From contig MLAK01000614.1 in the NCBI GenBank assembly GCA_001839685.1, positions 71,834 to 90,617 of the forward strand: a stretch of DNA of 18,784 nt. Reading direction: 5' to 3'. This document shows, piece by piece, positions 1 through 9,077 of the stretch (positions are counted from its first letter, which is position 1; the number at the start of each line of letters is the position of its first letter). The notes under the pieces were generated by a model that was not told where the DNA came from, searched no databases, and saw nothing but the letters and a program-made list of their open reading frames with translations. The position numbers and the translations under genes were made by a program. The DNA comes from Tritrichomonas foetus (taxonomy: Eukaryota > Parabasalia > Tritrichomonadida > Tritrichomonadidae).

Positions 1-77
1 AGAATAACAAATGAGGAATTAGAAATGAAGAATAACAAATGAGGAATTAGAAATGCAGACTAACAAATGAAGAATAA
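1..77. repeat. 28-bp tandem repeat, about 2.7 copies, cut by the window edge
   Basis: Positions 1-28 and 29-56 are the same 28-base unit, differing only in the last base. The unit contains AATAACAAATGAGG and GAATTAGAAATG. A third, partial and diverged copy runs from 57 to about 77. The array probably continues to the left of the window. It lies downstream of the minus-strand glycosyltransferase. The rest of the stretch to 245 is AT-rich and holds no gene; it would form that gene's 3' flank, with TAAA motifs on the minus strand near 222-229. Confidence 0.85.
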
Positions 78-245
78 GCTTCGAAGTAATGTTTGATAGA
101 GAAAGCGATTATATTCAACAATATTTACAAACACCATTTGTAATAGTCGCTGAAACATAAATATATTTCAGAAAAGCAAAAATAATGAAAAATATTGACA
201 TCAAACTACATTCTATTTATTTTACACTCTAAGTAACTCAAACAA

Positions 246-1496
246 TTATCTTGTATCACTTTCATCTTCAACATCTGGTAAAACATACAATGGAAGTTTC
301 ACATCTTTTTCCGTAATAATTTTCTCTTTCGCCTTCATCGCTTTAAGACTGTAGCTTTCCACAGTTATACTTTCTTTTGTTTTTCGACATATTGTCATTT
401 CTTGAGTTCGGTCAATTCTATGATACAAAATGTCTGGTGGTGCATTTTTGATGTTCTCTGCAAGTTTCAAATTATCTTCATTCAAGCTAATGGTATGAAA
501 ACTAATAATATCATTTAATCTTCCATATTTTCTTCCTTCTTCACATTCAGGGACAGTTTTCCAGTTATTATTTAATGTTTTTTTGGTTTCACAATGCCGG
601 CAATGAAACCCTTGAATGTGATATTCATCCCAATCAGAAGTATCATTATATAATTTTCTTAAAACAATAGATTGAGATGTATCTGGTTGTCTGTATCTCG
701 AATAAGGCTGTAAGTCTTTCAAATTAATGTTATTTTTCATAGCAAATCGCAAATAAGCATTTGAAGTCAGCCATCCTGATCCACCATGCAGGAAATACAG
801 TTTCTTTTCTTTCCCTTCGAAATTGGCATGTCCTTTCACAACTATGTCGGTCATTGGATTATGAATTTCCATCAAGTTATTTAAATATATCCATAAATTG
901 TCTAAATCGATCCATGTATCATCATCAGCTGTGAAAAGCCAAGGCGTATTTGGATATTTTTCTAAGAATTTTTCATACGCATTTTGGAACCTGCATGTTG
1001 TGAAAATTCGTTCATCGTTGCATCCAACTGCCAATTGATGGAAAGGTGTCCATCTTTTAACAGGACTAGAAATGACAGCTTCTATTATAAATTGCTTGTG
1101 ATCAACCAATTTGCTATACGCCCATGTTTTTTTCATTGTCACAAGTCGATCAAAGGTTGCACCACATGTATGCAGAAAAATGACACAAAGAGGTTTCTTT
1201 CCCATTTTTGGAACCACATCATCATCTTTATTATTGTCATTTTGTTTTGGCAAATCTTTTTTGGGATTTTTATCATTAATTTGATTTTCACTGTCGGCGA
1301 CATTTTTGCATTCGCTGCATTTCGGACATTCATTTGAATATGATTTGGTGTTGCCACTGAAAGTTTGCTCCGCCTTTCGCTTGAAAACAACATCACCTAT
1401 TGGATTCATTTTCAAAAACATAAGAATTGATAAAATTGAGATAAAAATCGTATAACAGAAGAGATATCTTGCAATTTTAAGATCGCTGTTCTTCAT
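246..1496 (-). CDS. Fringe-like / beta-1,3-galactosyltransferase-family (GT31) type II membrane glycosyltransferase
   Basis: A 416-residue protein that looks like a Golgi glycosyltransferase adding sugars to glycoproteins or glycolipids. It has a short basic N-terminus, one hydrophobic segment at about residues 10-28 (a signal anchor), then a Lys/Asn/Asp-rich stem at about 31-100 with a small Cys cluster (C57, C60, C63). The luminal domain starts near residue 102 (PLCVIFLHTC). Two hallmarks of the Fringe/GT31 fold are visible: an acidic metal-binding triad at 191-193 within PWLFTADDDTW, and a GGSGW motif at 238-242 that matches the Fringe GGAG loop. A Pro-Asp-rich acceptor-side segment (RQPDTSQS) follows. 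The ATG at 1496 gives the signal anchor directly. No TCAYW initiator is obvious close upstream. The family is well supported; donor and acceptor are unknown. Confidence 0.8.
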   Translation of the reverse strand: MKNSDLKIARYLFCYTIFISILSILMFLKMNPIGDVVFKRKAEQTFSGNTKSYSNECPKCSECKNVADSENQINDKNPKKDLPKQNDNNKDDDVVPKMGKKPLCVIFLHTCGATFDRLVTMKKTWAYSKLVDHKQFIIEAVISSPVKRWTPFHQLAVGCNDERIFTTCRFQNAYEKFLEKYPNTPWLFTADDDTWIDLDNLWIYLNNLMEIHNPMTDIVVKGHANFEGKEKKLYFLHGGSGWLTSNAYLRFAMKNNINLKDLQPYSRYRQPDTSQSIVLRKLYNDTSDWDEYHIQGFHCRHCETKKTLNNNWKTVPECEEGRKYGRLNDIISFHTISLNEDNLKLAENIKNAPPDILYHRIDRTQEMTICRKTKESITVESYSLKAMKAKEKIITEKDVKLPLYVLPDVEDESDTR

Positions 1497-1696
1497 TTAA
1501 AAGAGTTTTCGTGGATTTTTTAGTCCAATTGGATAATCGGCATTGAATTGATATTTGGCTTGATATACTAAATATAAATGGCCGTATTCATTCAATTGAT
1601 ACTTAGCTAATTTCGTTTATTTCGAGCTGGTTAAAAGAAATAAAAAGAAAAGAAAAGAAAAGAAGAAATGGGATAAATTAAGTGTAAACAAAATAT

Positions 1697-2233
<537 letters not shown>

Positions 2234-2417
2234 AATGAGATTTGTTACCACCGAAAACTCTCAAAAATCTTATAGGCGCCAAAAATAATACATTTTTTCA
2301 TATGCCATAATAAACCAACTATTTTTCCTACATAAAAATAATTGGATCCCACTTAAAATATTATGGAATAAAACGGCATAAAAATTATGGTAACAATTTG
2401 TGGATATAATTTTAACT

Positions 2418-2426
2418 TCATTTTTC
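2418..2426 (+). promoter_or_regulatory. Initiator (Inr) of the H3 gene
   Basis: TCATTTTTC, with the A of TCA at 2420, 17 bases upstream of the H3 ATG. It is the same nonamer as the H4 and SMP-gene initiators. A second, weaker TCATA lies at 2432-2436, directly before the ATG. Confidence 0.75.
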
Positions 2427-2436
2427 AAAATTCATA

Positions 2437-2853
2437 ATGGCTCGTACAAAGCAAACAGCTCGTAAATCAACCGGTGGTAAAACCCCACGTAAATCCCTCG
2501 GTGCCAAGGCTGCCCGTAAGTCCACACCAGTTGTCGACTCCCAAGGTGCCAAGAAGCAACACAGATTCAGACCAGGTACAGTCGCCTTAAGAGAAATCAG
2601 AAAATACCAAAAGAGCACAGATCTCCTTATCCGTAAACTTCCTTTCCAGAGACTTGTTCGTGAAATCGCTTCAGGTTTCCGTGGTGATCTTCGTTTCCAA
2701 TCATCGGCCATCGCAGCCCTCCAGGAAGCCTCAGAAGCTTACCTCGTCGGTCTCTTCGAAGATACAAACCTTTGCGCCATCCACGCAAACCGCGTCACCA
2801 TCATGGAACGTGATGTCCAACTCGCCCAAAGAATCCGCGGCGAACGTAACTAA
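2437..2853 (+). CDS. Histone H3
   Basis: Core histone, 138 residues, two longer than animal H3 because the segment between K27-S28 and K36-K37 reads TPVVDSQGA. The tail [14 protein letters not shown] is intact, so K4, K9 and K14 are present, and the ARKS context of K27 is kept. The globular domain is highly conserved ([32 protein letters not shown]). Differences from animal H3 include Arg at the K79 position (GFRGD), Asn at K115, Glu-Arg at P121-K122 and Gln at R128. Codon use is more C-ending (GTC, ATC, CTC) than in neighbouring genes, as expected of a highly expressed gene. A TAAA overlaps the stop codon (2851-2854). It is divergent from H4. Confidence 0.97.
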   Translation: MARTKQTARKSTGGKTPRKSLGAKAARKSTPVVDSQGAKKQHRFRPGTVALREIRKYQKSTDLLIRKLPFQRLVREIASGFRGDLRFQSSAIAALQEASEAYLVGLFEDTNLCAIHANRVTIMERDVQLAQRIRGERN

Positions 2854-3091
2854 ATTTAGTTACAACTACAATCATTAATAAACTTGTTTTCATATCCTAA
2901 TTGTACTATTACCTTTTGCTTATTTATAAACAATCACTGATTGCTCTTTTTCACTTTTGTCTGTTTTTCATTATTTTATTCAAAGTTATCATTGGTCAAA
3001 CGTTGATTGTATTTGACCAAATAATGGCTCAAATGAGGATTGCATCCGATAAAAATAATGAAAATGATCGTTTTATATTGAAAATGACAGA

Positions 3092-4384
3092 ATGCTTCAT
3101 GTTCGAGTTAAGGACATTAATGGATTAATCTGTGATACCGATATTATGGCACACTCTACAATCAGTGAATTGAAAGTCGTTATTGCAAATGTCAGTCAAA
3201 AACCGCTCGATTGTTTAATATTAATTCATAAAGGAGTTATTCTCGACGATGATCGAACATTTTTATCATACGATTTCTCAGGTGATACAATACTTTACGT
3301 TTCCTATCGAAAAACTGCTTTGAAAATCAATGATACACAAAAAATCGCCGATCCAAATTCGATCAACAATCAAATACAGAAGACACAAAAAGGATCTAGG
3401 ACTCCGCTTATGTCAAACCAGTCTCCAATTCGAAATGGTTTCATCAAAATAATCGAAAATAACCCACAGTTGTATATCGACATTTTTCTTTCAAATCCTG
3501 CCTTTAAGGAGATCATCAAGAAAAATCCGCAAGTTCAGCATATTTTGAATGACCCCGAATTCATCAGAAACCATTTCAAAGCATTATCAAATTCAGAAAA
3601 TGAAAGTCAAACGGCACTTTCATTAGATCGAATGCTAACAAATATCGAATCGAAACCAGGCGGGTATCATGCGCTAATCAAAAACTATGAAGAGTTTGCC
3701 AATCCAATGCAAGAAGGAGCGCTTTCCAGATCGCCGTTGTTTCATGAAAAAACCGTGATAGAAGAGGAACCGTCTGAAAAACCATCTGAAGATCCACTAC
3801 CTTCGCATCCTTTTAATACGTTTGATATTCTTTCTCCGTTTTTCTCCATCAATCCGCTTGATAAACCTCATCAAAATTCCATCGGCCATCGAAAAGGTCA
3901 AAATTCACCTTTATCGCCATCGTTCTTGAATTCCCAATCAAATATTTTGAATACTTTACAAATTCCTGGAATTAATTCCATTCCTCCTCCTCTACATCAG
4001 AATTCAAAATCACTTAGCAATTCACCTCATAATTCGCCTATTCCCAAATCACCTTTTTTCCCATTCAATTCTATAAAATCCCCCCAAAAAGAAAAAATTC
4101 CAAAAGAAGCTCAAGAACTAATCCTCCAAGGAATCCAACAATGCATTGAAAATGGACTTGATGTAATGGAAATGCCTGGAATGGAACAGCTGAACTTCCT
4201 TTTGGATGAAAATAAAAATGAATCTAAAAAAGATGCTTTAAAAAGTGAACTAAAAGAAAAATTCAAAACTCAACTGAAAGAAATGAGTCGAATGGGATTC
4301 ATTGATGAAGAAAAAAATATTGAAGCACTTTCAGCTTCGGATGGAAAAGTTGGACAAGCAATTGACTATCTTTTGTCTCACTAA
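3092..4384 (+). CDS. Ubiquilin/Dsk2-like UBL-UBA proteasome shuttle factor
   Basis: A 430-residue protein with ubiquilin architecture. Residues 1-73 form a ubiquitin-like domain (starting MLHVRVKDING). Residues about 116-168 are a STI1-type segment rich in NNPQL, SNPAF, KNPQV and NDPEF repeats. Residues 178-195 (LDRMLTNIESKPGGYHAL) match the segment after STI1 in ubiquilins. A long Pro/Ser-rich linker (about 205-345) follows, and a C-terminal UBA domain lies at about 391-430 with an MGF loop and AIDYLLSH end. Family members bind polyubiquitin through UBA and the proteasome through UBL, and hold hydrophobic clients with STI1. This ATG fits the first UBL strand exactly, but five AUGs precede it downstream of the nearest initiator candidate. 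It converges on the DZIP1-like gene. Confidence 0.88.
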   Translation: MLHVRVKDINGLICDTDIMAHSTISELKVVIANVSQKPLDCLILIHKGVILDDDRTFLSYDFSGDTILYVSYRKTALKINDTQKIADPNSINNQIQKTQKGSRTPLMSNQSPIRNGFIKIIENNPQLYIDIFLSNPAFKEIIKKNPQVQHILNDPEFIRNHFKALSNSENESQTALSLDRMLTNIESKPGGYHALIKNYEEFANPMQEGALSRSPLFHEKTVIEEEPSEKPSEDPLPSHPFNTFDILSPFFSINPLDKPHQNSIGHRKGQNSPLSPSFLNSQSNILNTLQIPGINSIPPPLHQNSKSLSNSPHNSPIPKSPFFPFNSIKSPQKEKIPKEAQELILQGIQQCIENGLDVMEMPGMEQLNFLLDENKNESKKDALKSELKEKFKTQLKEMSRMGFIDEEKNIEALSASDGKVGQAIDYLLSH

Positions 4385-4644
4385 TTTCATGCTAGCAGTT
4401 TGAAAATTAATAGAAAGAAAAATCTTTGCGTGTAAAAAAATTGTTTGTAGAAATATGAAAAGTTTCTTTAAGTTTATATATTTATATTTTTTATTTATTA
4501 ATAACAAAATTTGGATATCTATTTCACTTTATTTAAAAATAACAAACTCTTGCATACATTCATACAGCAGTCAGGCTGTCATTGTGAGTTCACCAAGTAT
4601 TAATGAGACTTTCTAATGTTCAAACTATAGATAAATACAAATTA
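4385..4644. other. Convergent spacer between the ubiquilin-like and DZIP1-like genes
   Basis: AT-rich 260 bases that would hold both 3' ends. A TAAA occurs near 4432 on the plus strand. No gene or clear structured element is visible. Confidence 0.6.
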
Positions 4645-5781
4645 CTAAGAATAATCGTAATAGCTGTAGTAACTATAATCATCAGAATATTGATCAGAAT
4701 GCATTAGTGGATTAGATTGATTTTCCTTGAATGTCTGTGGCGAATGTCCAGCAGATGCTGGATGTTGAATATGCCCTGGTGGTGATGCATTGCCTCCTGC
4801 AGAAGTAGTAGTAGTAGTTGTTGTTGTTGTTGTTGTACCTGTTGTTGTCAAAGAATCTGAAACTGGCTTATTTGCATTGATTCTAAATGGTGATTCAGAT
4901 GGTCCATTATTTGCAGTTGCGTATGAATAAGATGCAGTATAACTATAGTCGTCACTAATTTCTTGAGAATAAACATGTGTATCTTCTGAATTATCTGTCG
5001 CTTGAAGCCTTTCATTCATCGCTTGCTCGTCAGAATAAGAAGCATAAGTTTGTCCAACTTTTCTTCCTTGAGCATTATTTCTTTCATCTTGAACTTTTCG
5101 TAATGTTTCTTGAATCATTTCATCAATTCGTCTAAATTGTTCCATGAATTCTGTACGAATTCCAGCTTGTTCGGTTTTCAAAATAGTATCGAAGTGATCT
5201 AGCATTGCATTAATTTCTGCTTTAAAAGGTCCAAGGTCTTGTGAAATTTCTGGAACATTCGAAACAGTTTTTACAACATGTTCAATTTGCGGTTTTACAG
5301 CAGGCTGGACAATATTTGGTGATTCTTCGCTGATTACTGGAACGTTTGAATTCGGATGACGTCTTCTCATATGCTCAGCCAAGAATTTTCTCGTTTTGAA
5401 TAATTTGGCGCAAAATGTGCATTGGAAAACGATCGGCGGAAGTGCGTAGGCTGGTGGCTTTTTTTGATTTTTCTTTTTTTGCGCTCGTGCTTGTTTGATT
5501 AATTTGTTTTTATCTTCGATAATTTGTATTAATTCGTTATTTTTATTAACAATTTCTGTAACAGCGATTTGCAAAAGATTAAAAAATTGCATCACCATGT
5601 CGGGCGGACAATATGATGGATCGGCAAAAAGAGATGAGGCTTGTATGAAATTATTAATTAATTTGTTAATCGTTTTTGGATCTTTCGTTCGGCGGAGTTC
5701 TTTAGGACTCGTTTTACTGACAAAATCCCAGTTTATGATCTTTAAGTTGATATAATTTGTCGAAGTTGGAGAAAAACTCAT
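4645..5781 (-). CDS. DZIP1 (Iguana)-like C2H2 zinc-finger protein, probable basal-body protein
   Basis: A 378-residue protein. The N-terminus (about 12-90) resembles the Dzip-like N-terminal domain: IINWDFVSK near the start and a CPPDMVMQFFNLLQ segment like DZIP1's CPVD...KLFRLAQL. A basic coiled-coil stretch follows (about 85-110). There is a single C2H2 finger, C121-X2-C124-X12-H137-X4-H142, reading FKTRKFLAEHMRRRH, which matches the one finger of DZIP1/DZIP1L. In animals DZIP1 works at the ciliary base and in Hedgehog signalling; in a flagellated protist a basal-body or transition-zone role is the natural inference. The C-terminal third is low in complexity: a Thr run (about 312-327) encoded by GTA/GTT microsatellites at about 4805-4848, and a Tyr/Asp/Ser-rich end (YSDDYSYYSYYDYS). 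The stop codon is TAG. The alternative is an unrelated single-finger protein. Confidence 0.68.
   Translation of the reverse strand: MSFSPTSTNYINLKIINWDFVSKTSPKELRRTKDPKTINKLINNFIQASSLFADPSYCPPDMVMQFFNLLQIAVTEIVNKNNELIQIIEDKNKLIKQARAQKKKNQKKPPAYALPPIVFQCTFCAKLFKTRKFLAEHMRRRHPNSNVPVISEESPNIVQPAVKPQIEHVVKTVSNVPEISQDLGPFKAEINAMLDHFDTILKTEQAGIRTEFMEQFRRIDEMIQETLRKVQDERNNAQGRKVGQTYASYSDEQAMNERLQATDNSEDTHVYSQEISDDYSYTASYSYATANNGPSESPFRINANKPVSDSLTTTGTTTTTTTTTTTSAGGNASPPGHIQHPASAGHSPQTFKENQSNPLMHSDQYSDDYSYYSYYDYS
4805..4848. repeat. Trinucleotide microsatellite (GTA)n(GTT)n inside the DZIP1-like gene
   Basis: About four GTA and six GTT units, a short ACC break, then three more GTT units. On the coding strand these are ACT and ACA codons, giving the Thr run. 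Copy number is likely to vary between strains. Confidence 0.85.
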
Positions 5782-6441
5782 CTTGTCAGGTTTAACGTAT
5801 TTTTTACAATTCCATGAAAAAGTTTTGTTTAATCAATCGGCGATTTAAAATTAGAAAAAATTGTAAATAAAACTTTTTCTGTTGTTATTTGGTTGTCTAT
5901 TTCCCAAGATTTTGATGTTTTCTTCACTTTTGATAATTCTTCTTACGACCTTGAGATATTGATGATGATAATTATATATGTATTATATATGTATTATTTT
6001 CATTGTTTATGTATGAGGAATGTATAATATGTAGAATGAATTATATTCACTCAATTCATTATCAAAATGTCCAAGATTCGACAAATATAAATTGTCAAAA
6101 AAAGCACTCATTCAGATTGTGATAGAATCGGATCTCAAAAAGTGAAATCGATTCTGTTGCTTCAATTTTATCAATAGGATTGTATTCATAATTTCGGAAT
6201 GTACTCTGATTTTGTTATCATTTTCCTATGATCAAAATATATGATAGCCGATAAATGACAATTAGAATGGGGTTTTTGATAATTGCACTTCTCTGTAATT
6301 TTGTTAGTATCACAATATTTGATGTTGTTTATTCAAAAACTTCCCGAACTTAATATAAATTTTGATTAGAAATCATTCAAAAAATATATCAAAATATTTT
6401 CAGCTCACAAAAAGACGCTTAAAATAGAAATTTAATCTACA
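5782..6441. other. AT-rich spacer upstream of both the DZIP1-like gene and the protease gene
   Basis: 660 bases between divergent starts. No coding or RNA gene is visible. It holds a TATTATATATGTATTATT stretch near 5977-5999 and a weak 7-bp hairpin (AGAATCG at 6124-6130, CGATTCT at 6149-6155). A TCACA at 6405-6409 is a possible initiator 33 bases before the protease ATG. Confidence 0.55.
6405..6409 (+). promoter_or_regulatory. Possible initiator (TCACA) of the protease gene
   Basis: It fits TCAYW, with the A of TCA at 6407, 35 bases before the ATG. It lacks the longer TCATTTTTC form. A second match, TCATT, lies at 6373-6377. Confidence 0.35.
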
Positions 6442-8382
6442 ATGCTGACCGTAATATTTATTATTCTTCATGTTTTCACCTGTACGCATGATATAGATCA
6501 AGATGCACTCTTACGAGAGATGCCACCTAAGCAGCTGAAAAAACCACAAAAAATAACTACAGATACTGATATTCCAGAAAGGAAAGAAATTAGAGTTCAC
6601 TTTGATATGTCATCAATTGGAGCGCCAGAATACGATAGTTTGCAATGTACATCAGCTGGTCAAACAAAAGTTATAAGTGGAAAATCAATTGTTTGTCAAG
6701 AAACAGATGTCCTTACATCTTCGAAAATTACCATTATTAAAGAAACAATGGAAAATGCAAAAAGCTATATTACTAGATTAATTAAAGTAACACCATACGA
6801 TAGAGATATTAATATTGCTTCATATCAATCTAATGTGAATCCTTCACGAACTGTTGAAACTGATTGTGATCTTTTTATTGCAGTTCTTGCACGTCCATTT
6901 GGATCAACATCAAGTACACTTGCATCAGCTGGCTCAACTTCATATTCAAGTGGATCTTATAGTGATCCACTTGATGTTGGTCGTCCAATAACAGGAAGAA
7001 TTCAAATCAATCCATCAAAACTTCCATTAAAAGCAGAAAATGAAAATAGTGGTAATAGACAATTCTTTGTTACATGCTTGCATGAGTTAATGCATGTTCT
7101 CGCTTTTTCAAGTAGTTTATTTTATAGTTGGGTGAATAGATCATCTAACAGCAAATATACTAGCCCTGTTATTTCTTTTCAGAATAATTTTAACCTCCAA
7201 CAGAGTTTCATTCGAACACCAGAACTTCTTAATTGGGTTAACAAAAGATTTCAAGTTGATGATCCAACTATATCTGGATTTGGATTAGAATTGGAAGATG
7301 GTGGAGGATCAGGAACTGCAGGATCACACCCAAATGAAAGATTATATTTTACTGATATTATGCAAGGAAGAACGTATGGACCAGGTTATTTTTCTGCAAT
7401 ATATTTTCATACTTTTCATGATTCTGGTTGGTATGAACCTAATTATACTATGCAAGAAGAATTAGTTTATTTAAATATGGAGATAATTTCTGAAGCTCCA
7501 AATCAGTATATTCTAACTGAACCACCAAAATTAACATTTCCTGAAAGTTATTTCTGCACATCAACTACTGATTCCTATTGTTTTTATGATTATTCTCACA
7601 AAGCAAACTGTGAACTTCAAACTCTAGATGAAATGTATCGAATGGAAGTTGCTAATGGAATGTCAAATATTAATAGTACATTAAAATGGTATAGTCCAGA
7701 TGGCGGTTTGGTTGGAACCGATAACTTATTGGATTATGCACCCATTCTAATACCTAACAATGCCAACTGTCGTGATGAGAGTCTTCCAGAAACTGATGCA
7801 GATATTTCTACAATGGCTGGTAAATTGAGAGAAACATATTCAACAACCTCAGTTTGTGCAATATCAAAAATTTTCAAAGGTAAATTTGGGGAAGTTATGC
7901 TTGGTCAAGCAACAGGGTGTTACAAAGCAAGATGTGGAGAGGATCTCAAGATAAGATTTACATTGCAAAATACTGCTGAGCAACTTTGCGAATATGAAGG
8001 CCAAAAATTATATCCAAAAGGCTCGACACAATATATTATATGCCCAAATGCCAAAGCTGCTTGTGCAACATTACCAAAAACTAAAATGGTAACAGTAGAA
8101 ATGGGCGTTCCTGATCGTGGACCACATACTGGCGGATTCTATATTGGGTTGAATGGATTTAATCTGCTTAGTTACCAAAGTCATAATCTGAAATTTTTCA
8201 TTGGCGACATTCAACTTGAAGAAATTGATTTCCATAATAATTCCATTTTAACATTTATTCCAAGTGGAATTGAAGAGAAGACGAAAAGCTTCTTAGAATT
8301 ACCACAAACTTTATATATTTATGGTGATGGTGATCCAAATGTTACAATTATCGAAGACTTTTTCACATTCCTAAAAAGATAA
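6442..8382 (+). CDS. Leishmanolysin (GP63)-like M8 zinc metallopeptidase, secreted, with C-terminal IPT/TIG-like domain
   Basis: A 646-residue putative secreted metalloprotease; such enzymes cut host or matrix proteins in trichomonads and trypanosomatids. An N-terminal signal peptide (about residues 1-16) is followed by a short pro-region. The zinc site HELMH lies at 214-218, with Ala at 221 where Gly is usual (HVLAFS). The third ligand, expected after the long M8 insert, is H296 in AGSHPNERLYFTDIM, and M307 is the Met-turn. A Cys-rich M8 C-domain covers about 370-545. Residues about 547-646 read like an IPT/TIG sandwich: PDRGPHTGGFYIGLNGFNL, then alternating strands and a final FFTF. There is no C-terminal transmembrane segment, unlike many trichomonad GP63 paralogues, so release from the cell is likely. 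TAAA follows the stop at 8385-8388. Confidence 0.88.
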   Translation: MLTVIFIILHVFTCTHDIDQDALLREMPPKQLKKPQKITTDTDIPERKEIRVHFDMSSIGAPEYDSLQCTSAGQTKVISGKSIVCQETDVLTSSKITIIKETMENAKSYITRLIKVTPYDRDINIASYQSNVNPSRTVETDCDLFIAVLARPFGSTSSTLASAGSTSYSSGSYSDPLDVGRPITGRIQINPSKLPLKAENENSGNRQFFVTCLHELMHVLAFSSSLFYSWVNRSSNSKYTSPVISFQNNFNLQQSFIRTPELLNWVNKRFQVDDPTISGFGLELEDGGGSGTAGSHPNERLYFTDIMQGRTYGPGYFSAIYFHTFHDSGWYEPNYTMQEELVYLNMEIISEAPNQYILTEPPKLTFPESYFCTSTTDSYCFYDYSHKANCELQTLDEMYRMEVANGMSNINSTLKWYSPDGGLVGTDNLLDYAPILIPNNANCRDESLPETDADISTMAGKLRETYSTTSVCAISKIFKGKFGEVMLGQATGCYKARCGEDLKIRFTLQNTAEQLCEYEGQKLYPKGSTQYIICPNAKAACATLPKTKMVTVEMGVPDRGPHTGGFYIGLNGFNLLSYQSHNLKFFIGDIQLEEIDFHNNSILTFIPSGIEEKTKSFLELPQTLYIYGDGDPNVTIIEDFFTFLKR

Positions 8383-8662
8383 TTTAAAAATGCGAGGGCC
8401 TACAATATCAACATTCACTTTTGAAAAATATTTATTAATTAAAAAGCAAATAGAATCAATTTTTATTTTATATTGAAAGTATTAGTGAATTATTCATTGA
8501 TTTTGAATGAATTATTATGGTATGAATGGTATTATGAGTAGAAATAAGCATTCAGAAAAAAACCAATTCCAAAATAAAGAATAATAACAAAGAATAAAAA
8601 CATATGTTTTGGTAATACCATACGCATATCTAAAACTTGACCTTATAAAAATGCTAAGTGAA

Positions 8663-9009
8663 CAAAACAAAGGTCAACCAAAACAAAGATTAAACAAAAC
8701 AAAGATTGAACAAAACAAAGATTAAACAAAACAAAGATCAAACAAAACAAAGATTGAACAAAACAAAGATTGAACAAAACAAAGATTGAACAAAACAAAG
8801 ATCAACCAAAACAAAGATTAAACAAAACAAAGATTGAACAAAACAAAGATTAAACAAAACAAAGATCAAACAAAACAAAGATTAAACAAAACAAAGATCA
8901 AACAAAACAAAGATCAAACAAAACAAAGATAAACAAAACAAAGATCAAACAAAACAAAGATCAAACAAAACAAAGGTCAAACAAAACAAAGGTCAAACAA
9001 AACCAAAAG
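8663..9009. repeat. 16-bp minisatellite, 21 units plus a partial one
   Basis: The unit is CAAAACAAAG followed by a variable six-base end (ATTAAA, ATTGAA, ATCAAA, ATCAAC, GTCAAA or GTCAAC). Unit 17 (8919-8933) is one base short, and the array decays at 8998-9009. Units with GGTC lie only at the edges (unit 1, units 20-21). Units 1-5 and units 9-13 show the same order of variants, so a block was duplicated. The array fills the spacer between the convergent protease and Pin1 genes. A 16-base period shifts the reading frame, so it is not coding. The flank from 8383 to 8662 is AT-rich with no gene. Confidence 0.95.
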
Positions 9010-9077
9010 TATCTGATAGAATATAATTTACAAAATAACATAACAAGAAGTATATCTTTGATCAATATTGGCAACAA

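Noticed and set aside
984..1396. Other reading frames over the glycosyltransferase gene
   Set aside because: Shadow frames of a clear GT31-type gene, with no recognisable domain.
8663..9009. CRISPR-like array in the 16-bp repeat region
   Set aside because: The units are directly adjacent with no unique spacers, and the gene content is eukaryotic; it is a minisatellite.
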